Notes under the pieces: generated by a model
Told to the model about the DNA's origin: nothing
The model's input: the letters and a program-made list of their open reading frames with translations, nothing else
Databases searched by the model: none
From: Nematostella vectensis
Taxonomy: Eukaryota; Cnidaria; Anthozoa; Actiniaria; Edwardsiidae
Direction: 5' to 3'
DNA length: 64,000 bases
NCBI RefSeq assembly: GCF_932526225.1
Contig: NC_064044.1
Coordinates: 2,609,001 to 2,673,000 of the forward strand
Made by a program: the position numbers and the translations under genes
In this document: positions 10,794-21,262 of the stretch, piece after piece
Layout of the letters: each line of letters begins with the position of its first letter
Position numbering within the stretch: the stretch's first letter is position 1

Positions 10794-13262
10794 CTAGGTT
10801 CCACGCTCTAATGTACTTAGTAAGCTATGGCTTCTTTTCTTGTGTTGAGTATTGCTAGGTTCCACGCTATACTGTACTTAGTAAGCTATGGGTTCGTTTC
10901 TTGTGTTGAGTATTGCTAGGTTCCACGCTATACTGTACTTAGTAAGCTATGGGTTCTCTTCTTGTGTTGAGTATTGCTAGGTTCCACGCTATACTGTACT
11001 TAGTAAGCTATGGGTTCTTTTCTTGTGTTGAGTATTGCTAGGTTCCACGCTATACTGTACTTAGTAAGCTATGGGTTCTTTTCTTGTGTTGAGTATTGCT
11101 AGGTTCCACGCTATACTGTACTTAGTAAGCTATGGGTTCTTTTCTTGTGTTGAGTATTGCTAGGTTCCACGCTATACTGTACTTAGTAAGCTATGGGTTC
11201 TTTTCTTGTGTTGAATGTGGCTAGGTTCCACGCTCTACTGTACTTAGTAAGCTATGGGTTCTCTTCTTGTGTTGAGTATTGCTAGGTTCCACGCTCTACT
11301 GTACTTAGTAAGCTATGGGTTCTTTTCTTGTGTTGAGTATTGCTAGGTTCCACGCTATACTGTACTTAGTAAGCTATGGGTTCTCTTCTTGTGTTGAGTA
11401 TTGGTAGGTTTCACGCTATACTGTTCTTAGTAAGCTATGGGTTCTTTTCTTGTGTTGAGTATTGCTAGGTTCCACGCTATACTGTACTTAGTAAGCTATG
11501 GGTTCTTTTCTTGTGTTGAGTATTGCTAGGTTCCACGCTATACTGTACTTAGTAAGCTATGGGTTCTTTTCTTGTGTTGAGTATTGCTAGGTTCCACGCT
11601 ATACTGTACTTAGTAAGCTATGGGTTCTTTTCTTGTGTTGAATGTGGCTAGGTTCCACGCTCTACTGTACTTAGTGAGCTATGGGTTCTTTTCTTGTGTT
11701 GAGTATTGCTAGGTTCCACGCTTAACTGTACTTAGTAAGCTATGGGTTCTTTTCTTGTGTTGAGTATTGCTAGGTTCCACGCTCTACTGTACTTAGTAAG
11801 CTATGGGTTCGTTTCTTGTTCTGAGTATTGCTAGGTTCCACGCTATACTGTTCTTAGTAAGCTATGGGTTCTTTTCTTGTGTCGAGTATTGCTAGGTTCC
11901 ACGCTATACTGTGCTTAGTAAGCTATGGGTTCTTTTCTTGTGTTGAGTATTGCTAGGTTCCGCGCTATACTGTACTTAGTAAGCTATGGGTTCTTTTCTT
12001 GTGTTGAGTATTGCCAGGTTCCACGCTATACTGTACTTAGTAAGCTATGGTTTCTTTTCTTGTGTTGAGTATTGCTAGGTTCCACGCTATACTGTACTTA
12101 GTAAGCTATGGGTTCTTTTCTTGTGTTGAGTATTGCTAGGTTCCACGCTATACTGTTCTTAGTAAGCTATGGGTTCTTTTCTTGTGTCGAGTATTGCCAG
12201 GTTCCACGCTATACTGTGCTTAGTAAGCTATGGGTTCTTTTCTTGTGTTGAGTAATGCTAGGTTCCACGCTATACTGTACTTAGTAAGCTATGGGTTCTT
12301 TTCTTGTGTTGAGTATTGCTAGGTTCCACGCTCTACTGTACTTAGTAAGCTATGGGTTCTTTTCTTGTGTTGAGTAATGCTAGGTTCCACGCTATACTGT
12401 ACTTAGTAAGCTATGGGTTCTTTTCTTGTGTTGAGTATTGCTAGGTTCCACGCTATACTGTACGTAGTGAGCTATGGGTTCTTTTCTTGTGTTGAGTAAT
12501 GCTAGGTTCCACGCTATACTGTGCTTAGTAAGCTATGGGTTCTTTTCTTGTGTTGAGTATTGCTAGGTTCCACGCTCTACTGTACTTAGTAAGCTATGGG
12601 TTCTTTTCTTGTGTTGAGTATTGCTAGGTTCCACGCTATACTGTACGTAGTGAGCTATGGGTTCTTTTCTTGTGTTGAGTAATGCTAGGTTCCACGCTAT
12701 ACTGTTCGTAGTAAGCTGTGGGTTCTTTTCTTGTGTTGAGTATTGCTAGGTTCCACGCTATACTGTACTTAGTAAGCTATGGGTTCTTTTCTTGTGTTGA
12801 GTAATGCTAGGTTCCACGCTATACTGTACTTAGTAAGCTATGGGTTCTTTTCTTGTGTTGAGTATTGCTAGGTTCCACGCTCTACTGTACTTAGTAAGCT
12901 ATGGGTTCTTTTCTTGTGTTGAGTATTGCTAGGTTCCACGCTATACTGTACGTAGTGAGCTATGGGTTCTTTTCTTGTGTTGAGTAATGCTAGGTTCCAC
13001 GCTATACTGTTCTTAGTAAGCTGTGGGTTCTTTTCTTGTGTTGAGTATTGCTAGGTTCCACGCTATACTGTACTTAGTAAGCTATGGGTTCTTTTCTTGT
13101 GTTGAGTAATGCTAGGTTCCACGCTATACTGTACGTAGTGAGCTATGGGTTCTTTTCTTGTGTTGAGTATTGCTAGGTTCCACGCTATACTGTACTTAGT
13201 AAGCTATGGGTTCTTTTCTTGTGTTGAGTATTGCTAGGTTCCACGCTATACTTACTTAATGA
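10794..13262. repeat. 61-bp satellite, right block (~40 units)
   Basis: The unit is the same as in the left block, in register with it across the LINE. Variants enriched here are GAGTAATGCTAG, GTACGTAGTGAGC and GAATGTGGCTAG, whereas TTGTTCTGAG and GTTTCACG dominate on the left. The array fades at about 13262 into unique sequence (CTTACTTAATGAGCTATG). Confidence 0.95.
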
Positions 13263-14300
13263 GCTATGATTTTAATGCCACTCTATGCGAGGAAAGGGTG
13301 ATGAGATGACGTTGAGATTGATTTTTACTTAATGCGGGCGGCTGAGCATACGCCTGAGGCGTTTTATGCGGTCTGCAATTATCGAAAAGTCGCTTTCCTG
13401 TTTAATTCACGATTTTGTGTTTACGCCTTTATTAAGCGAGAACCGTGTAAGGCGAGTTTTGCATCGTTGATAATGAGATAATACGCTTCCTTGCTAAGGA
13501 CAAAGAAATGTTTGCATTTAATCACTCATTGCGGAAGCTTTTTTCGTGTTTTTTTTTTTTGTGTGTGTGATTTCAAATTGCCAGTTACCAACTGGAATAA
13601 TGAACATGCGAAAAATCTATTAAAAAAAAAACAGGTAACTTTACGAGGGCATAAAGATATGCGGCTGAACATACATATACATATAACTGATTCAAATATA
13701 CAACAACCCTAAAAAGGCGTCAGCCTTATGCCGGCTATACACTTATCAAAAAGTTTTATCGATAGAAAATGTGTTATCGATAGAAAAAGTGTTATCGTTA
13801 GAAAAAATGTTACTGATAAAAAAAGTTTTATCGATAGAAAAGGCTTTTGGCCTTTTTATCGATTTTTCAGACCATCGGCGCCATAAAAATAACTGATGCT
13901 TTTTCTTGAAGCCCCAACATATCTGCATTTTTTATTTCCATCTACTTTTTATCTCAAATGTTTTTTGTTTTCGGAACTATTTTGACAAAACATAATGAAT
14001 TATTGATTAGATATCTTCATTCGTGCATTGAAATCGTTTATTAGTGATTTTTTTCATCAGAGTAAGCACATGCCTCTTGTTAAGGTTTTCCTGTTCTAAA
14101 ATAAGAGAAATAGTAAAGATAAGCGCATTAAAATATTTGATATCTTGTTCTGGAAATTTTGTCTATGATGTTTAATTTACTTGCTTTTCTGCTGGCAAGT
14201 CCTAGCATGCATAATAGGTGATTAAGGTAGCAATGTTTTTGGCCACAACTATACGTCTAAAAACCACCCATTCAAAACAAATAAGCAAAGTCCATTGTCT
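13263..14300. other. Non-coding segment with a short ~20-bp repeat
   Basis: No gene is supported. Around 13750-13850 there are about five imperfect copies of GTTTTATCGATAGAAAAA (TATCGATA being palindromic), which makes a spurious minus-strand ORF. The rest is AT-rich unique-looking sequence. Confidence 0.5.
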
Positions 14301-14307
14301 TTACATT

Positions 14308-14675
14308 TAAACATCAACCATTCATAGCAACTAAGGCAAAGTCCAACATCAACCATTCATAGCAACTAAGGCAAAGTCCAACATCAACCATTCATAGCAA
14401 CTAAGGCAAAGTCCAACATCAACCATTCATAGCAACTAAGGCAAAGTCCAACATCAACCATTCATAGCAACTAAGGCAAAGTCCAACATCAACCATTCAT
14501 AGCAACTAAGGCAAAGTCCAACATCAACCATTCATAGCAACTAAGGCAAAGTCCAACATCAACCATTCATAGCAACTAAGGCAAAGTCCAACATCAACCA
14601 TTCATAGCAACTAAGGCAAAGTCCATTGTCTCTACATTTAAACATCAACCATTCAAAGCAACTAAGGCAAAGTCC
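14308..14675. repeat. 35-bp tandem repeat (~10 units)
   Basis: Nearly identical units read AACATCAACCATTCATAGCA then ACTAAGGCAAAGTCC. The first and last units are flanked by related sequence containing CATTGTCTYTACATTTAAAC, which suggests that an original longer duplication was expanded in its middle. No coding potential. Confidence 0.9.
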
Positions 14676-17304
14676 ATCGCCTCACTTCCCTCGCAGAAGA
14701 TTCTTTTAGTTAATGCAGGCAGAACAGAAAAGAAATTAACTGAAACATTTCTTTCGTCATATCCTCTTGACTGGTGATTTCCTGCTGGGGACAAATCTAA
14801 ACAAGCAAAAACAATAGCTTTTACTTGTTTTACATTTACAAGGCTTCCCTTATAACATTAATCTGAAATGATATGTAATAATAATTATAAATAATAATTA
14901 TCCCTATAGCTGAAAACGTCGAAATATTATGTAACATTTCGTATATCACGTATAGCTTATGCTAGGGCGGGTTTTGTGCGTCGGCCAATCAAATCATATC
15001 AAGAGAATTGAGCCCAAAATTGTCGTTTTTGCCAAACGCAGTCACTTCCACCTAAGGAAACTAATATATTATAGCGTACCCCAGGGGCTTCGTAAACTTT
15101 ATGACTTGTAACCAGAAGAGACATCCCGGCATGCACTATCTACTAGCTTGCCAATCGTACTTCACACGGAACATTCTTTAAAGTCTACCTAATCTTATTG
15201 TTCACACCGCATTGTTTGTGTTATTTCAAAATAACATTTTTTTAGAGGCGAGAAAGGGAGTCGCCAAAACCGCTTTGTTCTCCCCCACCCCGGTATATGC
15301 ACGAATTATCATAAAGGTCACAAGAGTCTCGTCATCCACTACGATTTGAGATATTCATTTGAGATATTCTGAGAATGGGTTAATTCCAGATGCCTTAGTG
15401 GGGGGGGGGGGGGGATAATTGAGTAGATGCCTTGCTTTCTAGGTGCGTGATCGCCTAGTGTTCGCGGTATTGTGTTTTAAATATTAAAAACCGTCTGACA
15501 ATTAGAGGGAATGTTTTGTCGGCGACGCATTTAGCCAAATTTAAACGCAACTGTGTGTTATAAAAAGCCATGAATGCACACAAAAGCATAGACTTTCTCA
15601 AAGTCGTTTAAACAAATTGAGGTTTAGGAGCCATTTTGCGACTTCGTCGCTCGCTCGGTCGCTTCGCGACCTCATCTTGCTTCGCTCGCTGATTTAATTT
15701 CGCTTCGCTCGATTACTGACTCTGAGGTTGACTTGGAGCAAGTCTAACAAAAGCAGGATAAAACTGAGGTTAATAGAACAGAGTGCGTAGACAACCGAAG
15801 CGCTGTCATGTAAGTCAAGGGAACCGAGACGTGACAATAGAAATCACTTAGCTCTGCTGGATACTTGAGCCTTCTCTTAGCGCGTTGGACACAAACACTG
15901 AATTTTTAATTCGGTGCTTGGATTTGCATCCGATGGATTAGGCATCATGAGTAATGTTGAAAGGGGGGCGTACAAATGCCGAATTATCGAGGATTTGCAG
16001 CATTTGGCAAATTGAAGGCAAGCCTGAGACGAGCGTGTCGAGTTTTGAAGCAAGGGATTAAAGGCGTGCAGTAATCTACATCACTCAGGCTTTGACACAT
16101 GATTGATGTTAATTGAAGCAGTGTGGACAAGATTGACATGACACTTAACTGGCTTTCTGACAGCTATTCCTTTTATGAACTGCTCGGCGTAATGAATTGA
16201 TTGATTGGCTGAAAATTCCATCTTTCCGTACAATTACAAGAGATTAGAGTTTACAGGTTATGCTAGGGATTAGAGGAGGGAGAGCAGCCATACGATACTA
16301 GCGAGTGCTGGGGACACCTCAAAAGAAGAGACTCTTTTTTGCCCTCTCTCCTGGATACGGGAACACTTCCCTATCAGCTAACTGTTCTGAGACTGCATTG
16401 CAGAAGGGGAAACAAGCTCGTATTGCTCGTATTGCTCGCATTGGTCATGGAATAAGCGGAAAACCGTTTAATTGTGCGCACGTCTTCACAGTAAGGGGTT
16501 ATCATCTAATTGTGAGCTTCCTCCTAGGGGCAGATCACCTGAGAGAATTCATAAAGACGGAAATTGAAATAAATGGGAAATAGAGCGTATATCTACAGAG
16601 TTGACAACGGCAGCTTTTTTTTATAAAACGCCTTTAGGTACGTTTTAAAATATGTTAGGTATGTTCGACTTGACGTAATTTTGAAACAGATAAAGGGAAA
16701 ACAAGCCTTTTAAGCCCTTTAAAAAGGCGCTTTTATATGACTAAATTCTTACAAAATAATAGGAAAAGAAACAAGACGGTCTTAGCCTCCCTATTTTATT
16801 TTAAGGGCTGTTAAGAATAAACGAATTCATGTTTCCGTTCAACAAACAAGCTTTTTAAAAATATTTTTAAAAATATTATTGTATTTGAAGGAAGCAATGT
16901 TTCATTTCTTCTAATTTAATGTTAACACCTCTCTTTCATTTGCAAGGCGTTTTAAACGACAAGTTACTCCATCCAAGAAAAAAGAAATCGAGTTATTTGA
17001 TGTTATTTGCTAATGCGATGAGAGGTTGACGCTAGAATTGCCCAGAAGTCTATGAATCTGACGGTTGAACTACATTACTTTACTTCATCGACTACGTAAA
17101 GTTTTTAAGAGGAGCGAAAGCGACAAAACTAGAAAATTGACTGAGACATCTTTGAATGTCAAGCAAAACAAGACCCCCTAGCTGGGAAGATAATGTGAGG
17201 ATGACGACAAGACTTCTAAGAAGTGTTCAGCTAAGATGAAAGAGGCTGCTCAGTAGGCGGAAAAAGGGGACCAGAGAGCTTGAAGACTCCTTTAAATTTG
17301 CCAG
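14676..17304. other. Intergenic, non-coding, low-level repeats
   Basis: No gene is recognised. It includes a second copy of the 5215-type dispersed repeat (14998-15118), a poly-G run near 15401-15414, and a CG-rich patch at 15640-15715 with repeated CGCTTCGCTCG-like words. A 92-codon ORF at 16305-16583 has no recognisable motif, includes an internal ARIARIARI repeat and is probably chance. Confidence 0.4.
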
Positions 17305-17475
17305 ATCAACTATTAATTCTCCCTGGTTTGATTTTCATTGTAGGGAGCAAATTAAAAGTAAGATTAGTTCAGAATTGAAGACTTCTTGACCTTTTCTTGG
17401 ATCAACTATCAATTCTCCATGGTTTGTACCGCTACCAACAGAAGAAATTAGACGTGAGATCAGTCCAGACGAAGT
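17305..17475. repeat. Imperfect direct duplication upstream of the GPCR start
   Basis: Two ~75-bp copies (about 17305-17381 and 17399-17474) share GATCAACTATYAATTCTCC followed by TGGTTTG, GAAATTAGACGTGAGATCAG-like and TTCAGAATTGAAG/GTCCAGACGAAG-like blocks. The second copy lies in the probable 5' UTR of the GPCR. Confidence 0.5.
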
Positions 17476-17546
17476 ATATATCTTCTCGTCACCCAAATCC
17501 ATTCGCAGCCTTTAGGGCAGTAAAGAGAATACTTGATTTGATCAGC

Positions 17547-18668
17547 ATGAGCAACGTCACTCTCGCTTGCTCCCCCGTCGTCGTGGATAACTCATACCCC
17601 GCTAAAGTCGCCAAGCTCGCCGCTTATTCGTCTATTCTGGCCGTCTCACTAATCGGCAACGTGCTCATTATTGCCGTCGTTTACAAGCACCGCCACACCG
17701 GCATGTGGACGACCACGAACTGTTTCATCGCAAACATGGCGTTCTCAGACCTCATCATACCTCTTTTCGCGGTTCCTAACCGCATCTTCAACCTCGCAAG
17801 AGACGCGAGCTTTCTGTGGATGTGGTCTGGCACTGGTGGCCTCATTCTATGCAAAACTCTGAACTTTTTACTCGATGTCTCAACGGCTGTTTCCATACTC
17901 AGTCTTGTGGCGATAGCCTCGGATCGATATTACGCCGTCAAGTTTCCGTTGAAAGCCGTCGTGAGTAGACCGACCCGAGTCTGCGCAATAGTGATACCTG
18001 TGATATGGCTGTCGGCGGCCGGTTTCCACGCTATATATTTCTACACATTCCGCCTGCTGGAGTGGAATCATAACACGTACTGTATTCTCGACTGGCAGCC
18101 GTACACGGACAGCATGCGCGCGCAGAGGCCCTTCTACATGTGCCAATTCGTGTTGCTGTACGCCGCGCCTTTGCTCCTTATCGCCTTCCTCTACGCATGC
18201 GTTATACGCAAACTCCGCGAAGGAGCCCTGGCTACCCACAAGCCTTTGCGTCGGAGGCGCTCGGAGAGGAGTCGCAATCGTAAGGTGACGAAGATGTGCG
18301 TGGTTGCTGTGTTGTGCTTTGTGCTCTGCTGGGCGCCCATCCATGTGTATAGCCTGTACTTCCACTTTGTTTGGGGATGGGCTGCCCCATGTGGCATGCA
18401 GGAGTTAACTTTTCTCGTGTTTTTCGCGGCGTATTCGTACGCCGCAATCAATCCATTCATATTCATGATATTTAACGAGAAGTACCGACGTGGAGTCAAG
18501 AGCTTATTCACCGCAAAAAAAATCCTTCGCCGACAGCTCTCAGATTCATCTTTTCGATCCCGAAGTTCTTCCGGATTCGCTAGTCGTCTGAGGTATTGTG
18601 GATCGAATCAGAGCGAAAGCAGTCGAGTACAAAGCGTTCGCAATGTATCCTGGGCTACCGGTGTGTGA
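17547..18668 (+). CDS. Intronless class A (rhodopsin-like) GPCR, probable neuropeptide receptor
   Basis: The first ATG in the open frame is at 17547; the frame is open from 17379, after a TGA, but has no earlier ATG. It encodes 373 residues with seven hydrophobic segments. Class A landmarks are N-glycosylation site N3-V-T, GN at 37-38 (TM1), NMAFSD with D68 (TM2), C102 and C179 (likely disulphide), intact DRY at 126-128, W154 (TM4), P208 (TM5), a basic third loop (RRRRSERSRNRK), CWAP at 261-264 (TM6) and NPFIF at 302-306 (TM7, NPxxF instead of NPxxY). A Ser/Arg-rich tail follows. The pattern resembles the peptide-receptor group (RFamide, galanin, orexin-like) that is greatly expanded and often single-exon in cnidarians. 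The ligand cannot be named from sequence. Candidate polyadenylation signals (AATAAA) lie near 18840 and 18855. Confidence 0.9.
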   Translation: MSNVTLACSPVVVDNSYPAKVAKLAAYSSILAVSLIGNVLIIAVVYKHRHTGMWTTTNCFIANMAFSDLIIPLFAVPNRIFNLARDASFLWMWSGTGGLILCKTLNFLLDVSTAVSILSLVAIASDRYYAVKFPLKAVVSRPTRVCAIVIPVIWLSAAGFHAIYFYTFRLLEWNHNTYCILDWQPYTDSMRAQRPFYMCQFVLLYAAPLLLIAFLYACVIRKLREGALATHKPLRRRRSERSRNRKVTKMCVVAVLCFVLCWAPIHVYSLYFHFVWGWAAPCGMQELTFLVFFAAYSYAAINPFIFMIFNEKYRRGVKSLFTAKKILRRQLSDSSFRSRSSSGFASRLRYCGSNQSESSRVQSVRNVSWATGV

Positions 18669-19070
18669 GACTGCTGGTCATCTGCTAGCAGGCGCTTTGG
18701 TAGCGTCTGGCTTTTAAGATAAAGAGGAAAAATAGGGAAAAAATTAAAAAAAAAACTATTTTAACGCTAATTCAATGCGCTTCTTGACAATATCCGCATA
18801 TGCTTGACTACAATATGTAGCGAAAAAAAAATGTCAAAAAATAAAAATAGAGTTAAATAAATAGTTCTTAGATACTAGCCTCGCAAGCAATGATCATTCG
18901 ATCGAATCTGCAGCATGTTGTACGAGCGCGGCTATTTGCGCTTAGTTTCAGCCACCCACCCACCCCCCCCCCCCCTCCCTGTAGAAAATGTATGTCAACG
19001 AATTACCCTGAATGAAGCTATGTTACAATAAGCTCATTTTCTCAATGACTGTAGACATTCAGAAAAACGT
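18669..19070. other. GPCR 3' flank
   Basis: AT-rich sequence with AATAAA-type hexamers near 18840-18860 that could end the GPCR transcript. A poly-C tract is at about 18963-18976. No gene is seen. Confidence 0.4.
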
Positions 19071-19721
19071 TCACGTACAATACACCACTCGACGTACTGC
19101 AGCTACAAGAACAAAGAGGCCTAGTGATTTTGTGTCTGTGAAGTTTAGGTCAATCAACACATTGATTTGACATACTATTAACCCACCCCAGACTCGGATA
19201 TCCTCCGCTTTTTCCTTACTCAAAAGCGCCGTGCTTCGTTCACTCCCCATCTCTTTCCCGTTATGAATAACCAGGCATTCCTGTAACTGCCGGTCTCGGA
19301 TCCCTGTTTTTGCATCCCTACTGGCTTGGTATCCAATCTTCCCTTGTCGGCGCTTAGCCTCCGAATGCTTTAATGTCGCTGGTGTGGTCGGCAAGGCGTA
19401 TGAGCTCGTCGGTAAAAGCACGAAATCCTGCCGAGGATCGTCCGGGCTTCGTCCGGGCGTCGACGAAAATCTTGTAGGTGTCTTTGAGCTTATACTCGGG
19501 AAATACATAACTGAAGTATCATCCATTTGAGTGGAAGCACTAGTTTTGAGGGCTGTTTGTCCGGTTTTCGCGATCACTTTCTCGGTGTTTGAGATCCATA
19601 GTAGAGTCTGTTTTTCTCGCATAGAGCAGTAACTACTAAGCGCTGTTTTTTGTTTATCGATGTTCGTGTTCTTTGTAAAGCGAAATCCTCGATAACCCTT
19701 GTTATAGTCATAGTTTGCCAT
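19071..19721 (-). CDS. Unrecognised ORF, 216 codons from ATG
   Basis: An uninterrupted minus-strand frame runs from ATG at 19721 to the stop at 19071. The product is polar, rich in S, T, K and R, with no membrane segment except a weakly hydrophobic C-terminus (SLGLFVLVAAVRRVVYC). I recognise no domain. It overlaps no other coding candidate and is not built from tandem repeats, which sets it apart from most ORFs of this size here. It could be a lineage-specific gene, a terminal exon, an old transposon fragment or chance. Confidence 0.3.
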   Translation of the reverse strand: MANYDYNKGYRGFRFTKNTNIDKQKTALSSYCSMREKQTLLWISNTEKVIAKTGQTALKTSASTQMDDTSVMYFPSISSKTPTRFSSTPGRSPDDPRQDFVLLPTSSYALPTTPATLKHSEAKRRQGKIGYQASRDAKTGIRDRQLQECLVIHNGKEMGSERSTALLSKEKAEDIRVWGGLIVCQINVLIDLNFTDTKSLGLFVLVAAVRRVVYCT

Positions 19722-19769
19722 CTTATGAGCACACACTTCACATAAGTGCCGATGTCACCTTGACCTGTT

Positions 19770-20087
19770 TTTTTTTTTCTCAGAATGTCCGTCAAATTTT
19801 AAATCTATAGAACAAAATTATAGTAAACAAATTACTTGAGGGAACACCACCACGCAATGCACACAAGCTCTGTGCAAATACTAGACGGTGCGCTTTCTCT
19901 TTGTGGTTGTTTGGCTTGTGTTTTTTTTCTTGCTTTACCGAGAATGACCGTCAAATTGTAAATTTATAGTAGAAAATTGTAGTAAACAAACTACTTAAAT
20001 GAAAACCACCACATAAGCTCTGTGCATCATAGACTGTTTTTGTAATGAGTTTGTGTATTGTGTATGCTTTCTTTTGCGGTTGTATGG
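19770..20087. repeat. ~150-bp imperfect tandem duplication
   Basis: 19770-19918 and 19921-20086 share, in order, a T-run, GTCAAATT(T/G)TAAATYTATAG, ATAGTAAACAAAYTACTT, AACACCACCAC/AAACCACCAC, AAGCTCTGTGCA, and a GCTTTCTYTTTGYGGTTGT block. The pair is moderately diverged and non-coding. Confidence 0.65.
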
Positions 20088-20293
20088 CAGAAGACAATAG
20101 GACATAAGCCTTAAACAGACAATAATCACTTCTCTAATTGTTATTGTGTTCATCCAAGGAGAACAAATGAACGAACGCAGAGGCAGGTATCACCGGAAGA
20201 CTAGCCGTAAAAGAGGTGTTAAAGTTCATAGAAGAATTAAGGATCTTGTGTTTTACTTTTTTTTGCCCACACGCTGTCACCATTCACGCTTTC

Positions 20294-20295
<2 letters not shown>

Positions 20296-20341
<46 letters not shown>

Positions 20342-20371
20342 GAGAGGAGAGAGGAGAGAGAGAGAGAGAGG

Positions 20372-20429
<58 letters not shown>
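20296..20429. repeat. GA/CT microsatellite
   Basis: An almost pure (AG)n tract of about 134 bp with a few GG interruptions. It creates false ORFs rich in Arg-Glu on + and Ser-Leu on -. Confidence 0.97.
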
Positions 20430-20432
<3 letters not shown>

Positions 20433-20524
20433 ATATACGGTGTGACTAAAACTACAAAAAAGCCGTAGAACAACTAGGTGGTTTGTTTAGGCGTGGGAGA
20501 ATCAGGGAAATTTAACACAAGGCT

Positions 20525-21262
20525 GAGATCGGTAGGTAGACAGTTTACAAGTCTATGGAATAGGGTGTGTAGCCCTTTTACAGAGGGTCATGAAATCGGT
20601 GTGTAGACATTTTACAACGAGGAATTGGTATGTAGACATATTACAACGAGTCATGGAATCGGAGGGTCCCCGAATGATATTTGGCGAGCATCCCGTTTTT
20701 TATGCGAGACCGAGCAATTTTAGTTGTTGAATAAATCGAGCAACGAGCACATCGAAAAATACAATGCGGGCACGGCGGAAAAAATTGAGCGAGTGCGTGC
20801 ATTAGCCGAAAACTGCGAGCATCGAAATTTCGGAGGGCCATTCGGGGGCGCTCGGCATGTAGACATTTTATGCCCGTACCCAAGATTTTCCTTGGGGGGT
20901 GCGAAATCCGAAAAAGTGGACGGGGGGGGGGGGGGGGGGGTGAGTAAAAGCTGACCACCTCCGAATAAAAACAAAAATGGAATTTTTTTTATGTTTGCAA
21001 AATCTCCAAGGGTCCTTTATATTGGTCGAATGATCTAGCTTATGCTTTATAGTTTTGTTACAAATGGCATGTCTATTTAGAACCGAAAGTGGATCTTCGG
21101 CTGTTGTGAGAGGGGGGGGTGCGTTCGCACCCCCTTCACCCCCCTGGGTACGGGCCTATTACGAGTCATGGAATCGGTAAGCAGGCATTTTACAGCGAGA
21201 TCTGGAATAGGTATGTAGACAAACGAGTCAAGAAATCGGTTTGTAGACCTTTTGCAGCGAAG
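20525..21262. repeat. Degenerate ~36-bp tandem repeat interrupted by insertions
   Basis: Copies with the words GAGTCATGGAATCGG, TGTAGACATTTTACA and ACGAG occur at 20525-20661 and 21159-21262. Between them lie two non-repeat blocks: 20662-20854 (starts AGGGTCCCCGAATG, ends CATTCGGGGGCGCTCGGC) and the MITE at 20871-21158. A 16-bp repeat piece (CATGTAGACATTTTA region) survives between the blocks, so these look like two independent insertions into one tandem array. Confidence 0.55.
20871..21158. mobile_element. Non-autonomous DNA transposon (MITE-like), copy A
   Basis: A 288-bp block has inverted ends TGCCCGTACCCAAG and, read on the other strand, TAGGCCCGTACCCAGG. It is flanked on both sides by TTA (20868-20870 and 21159-21161). 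Removing the element and one TTA rebuilds the interrupted host repeat. A 3-bp TWA target duplication is characteristic of PIF/Harbinger elements, but the assignment is inference. It has no ORF and contains poly-G runs. Confidence 0.6.

Noticed and set aside
13746-13928. Minus-strand ORF with repeated SIDNTF/SIDKTF
   Set aside because: Comes from a short ~20-bp tandem repeat.
16305-16583. 92-codon ORF
   Set aside because: No recognisable content, contains an ARIARIARI repeat and lies in otherwise non-coding sequence.
17671-18511. Minus-strand and shifted ORFs over the GPCR
   Set aside because: Shadows of the GC-rich GPCR coding sequence.
20146-20473. ORFs rich in Arg-Glu or Ser-Leu
   Set aside because: Products of the GA/CT microsatellite.
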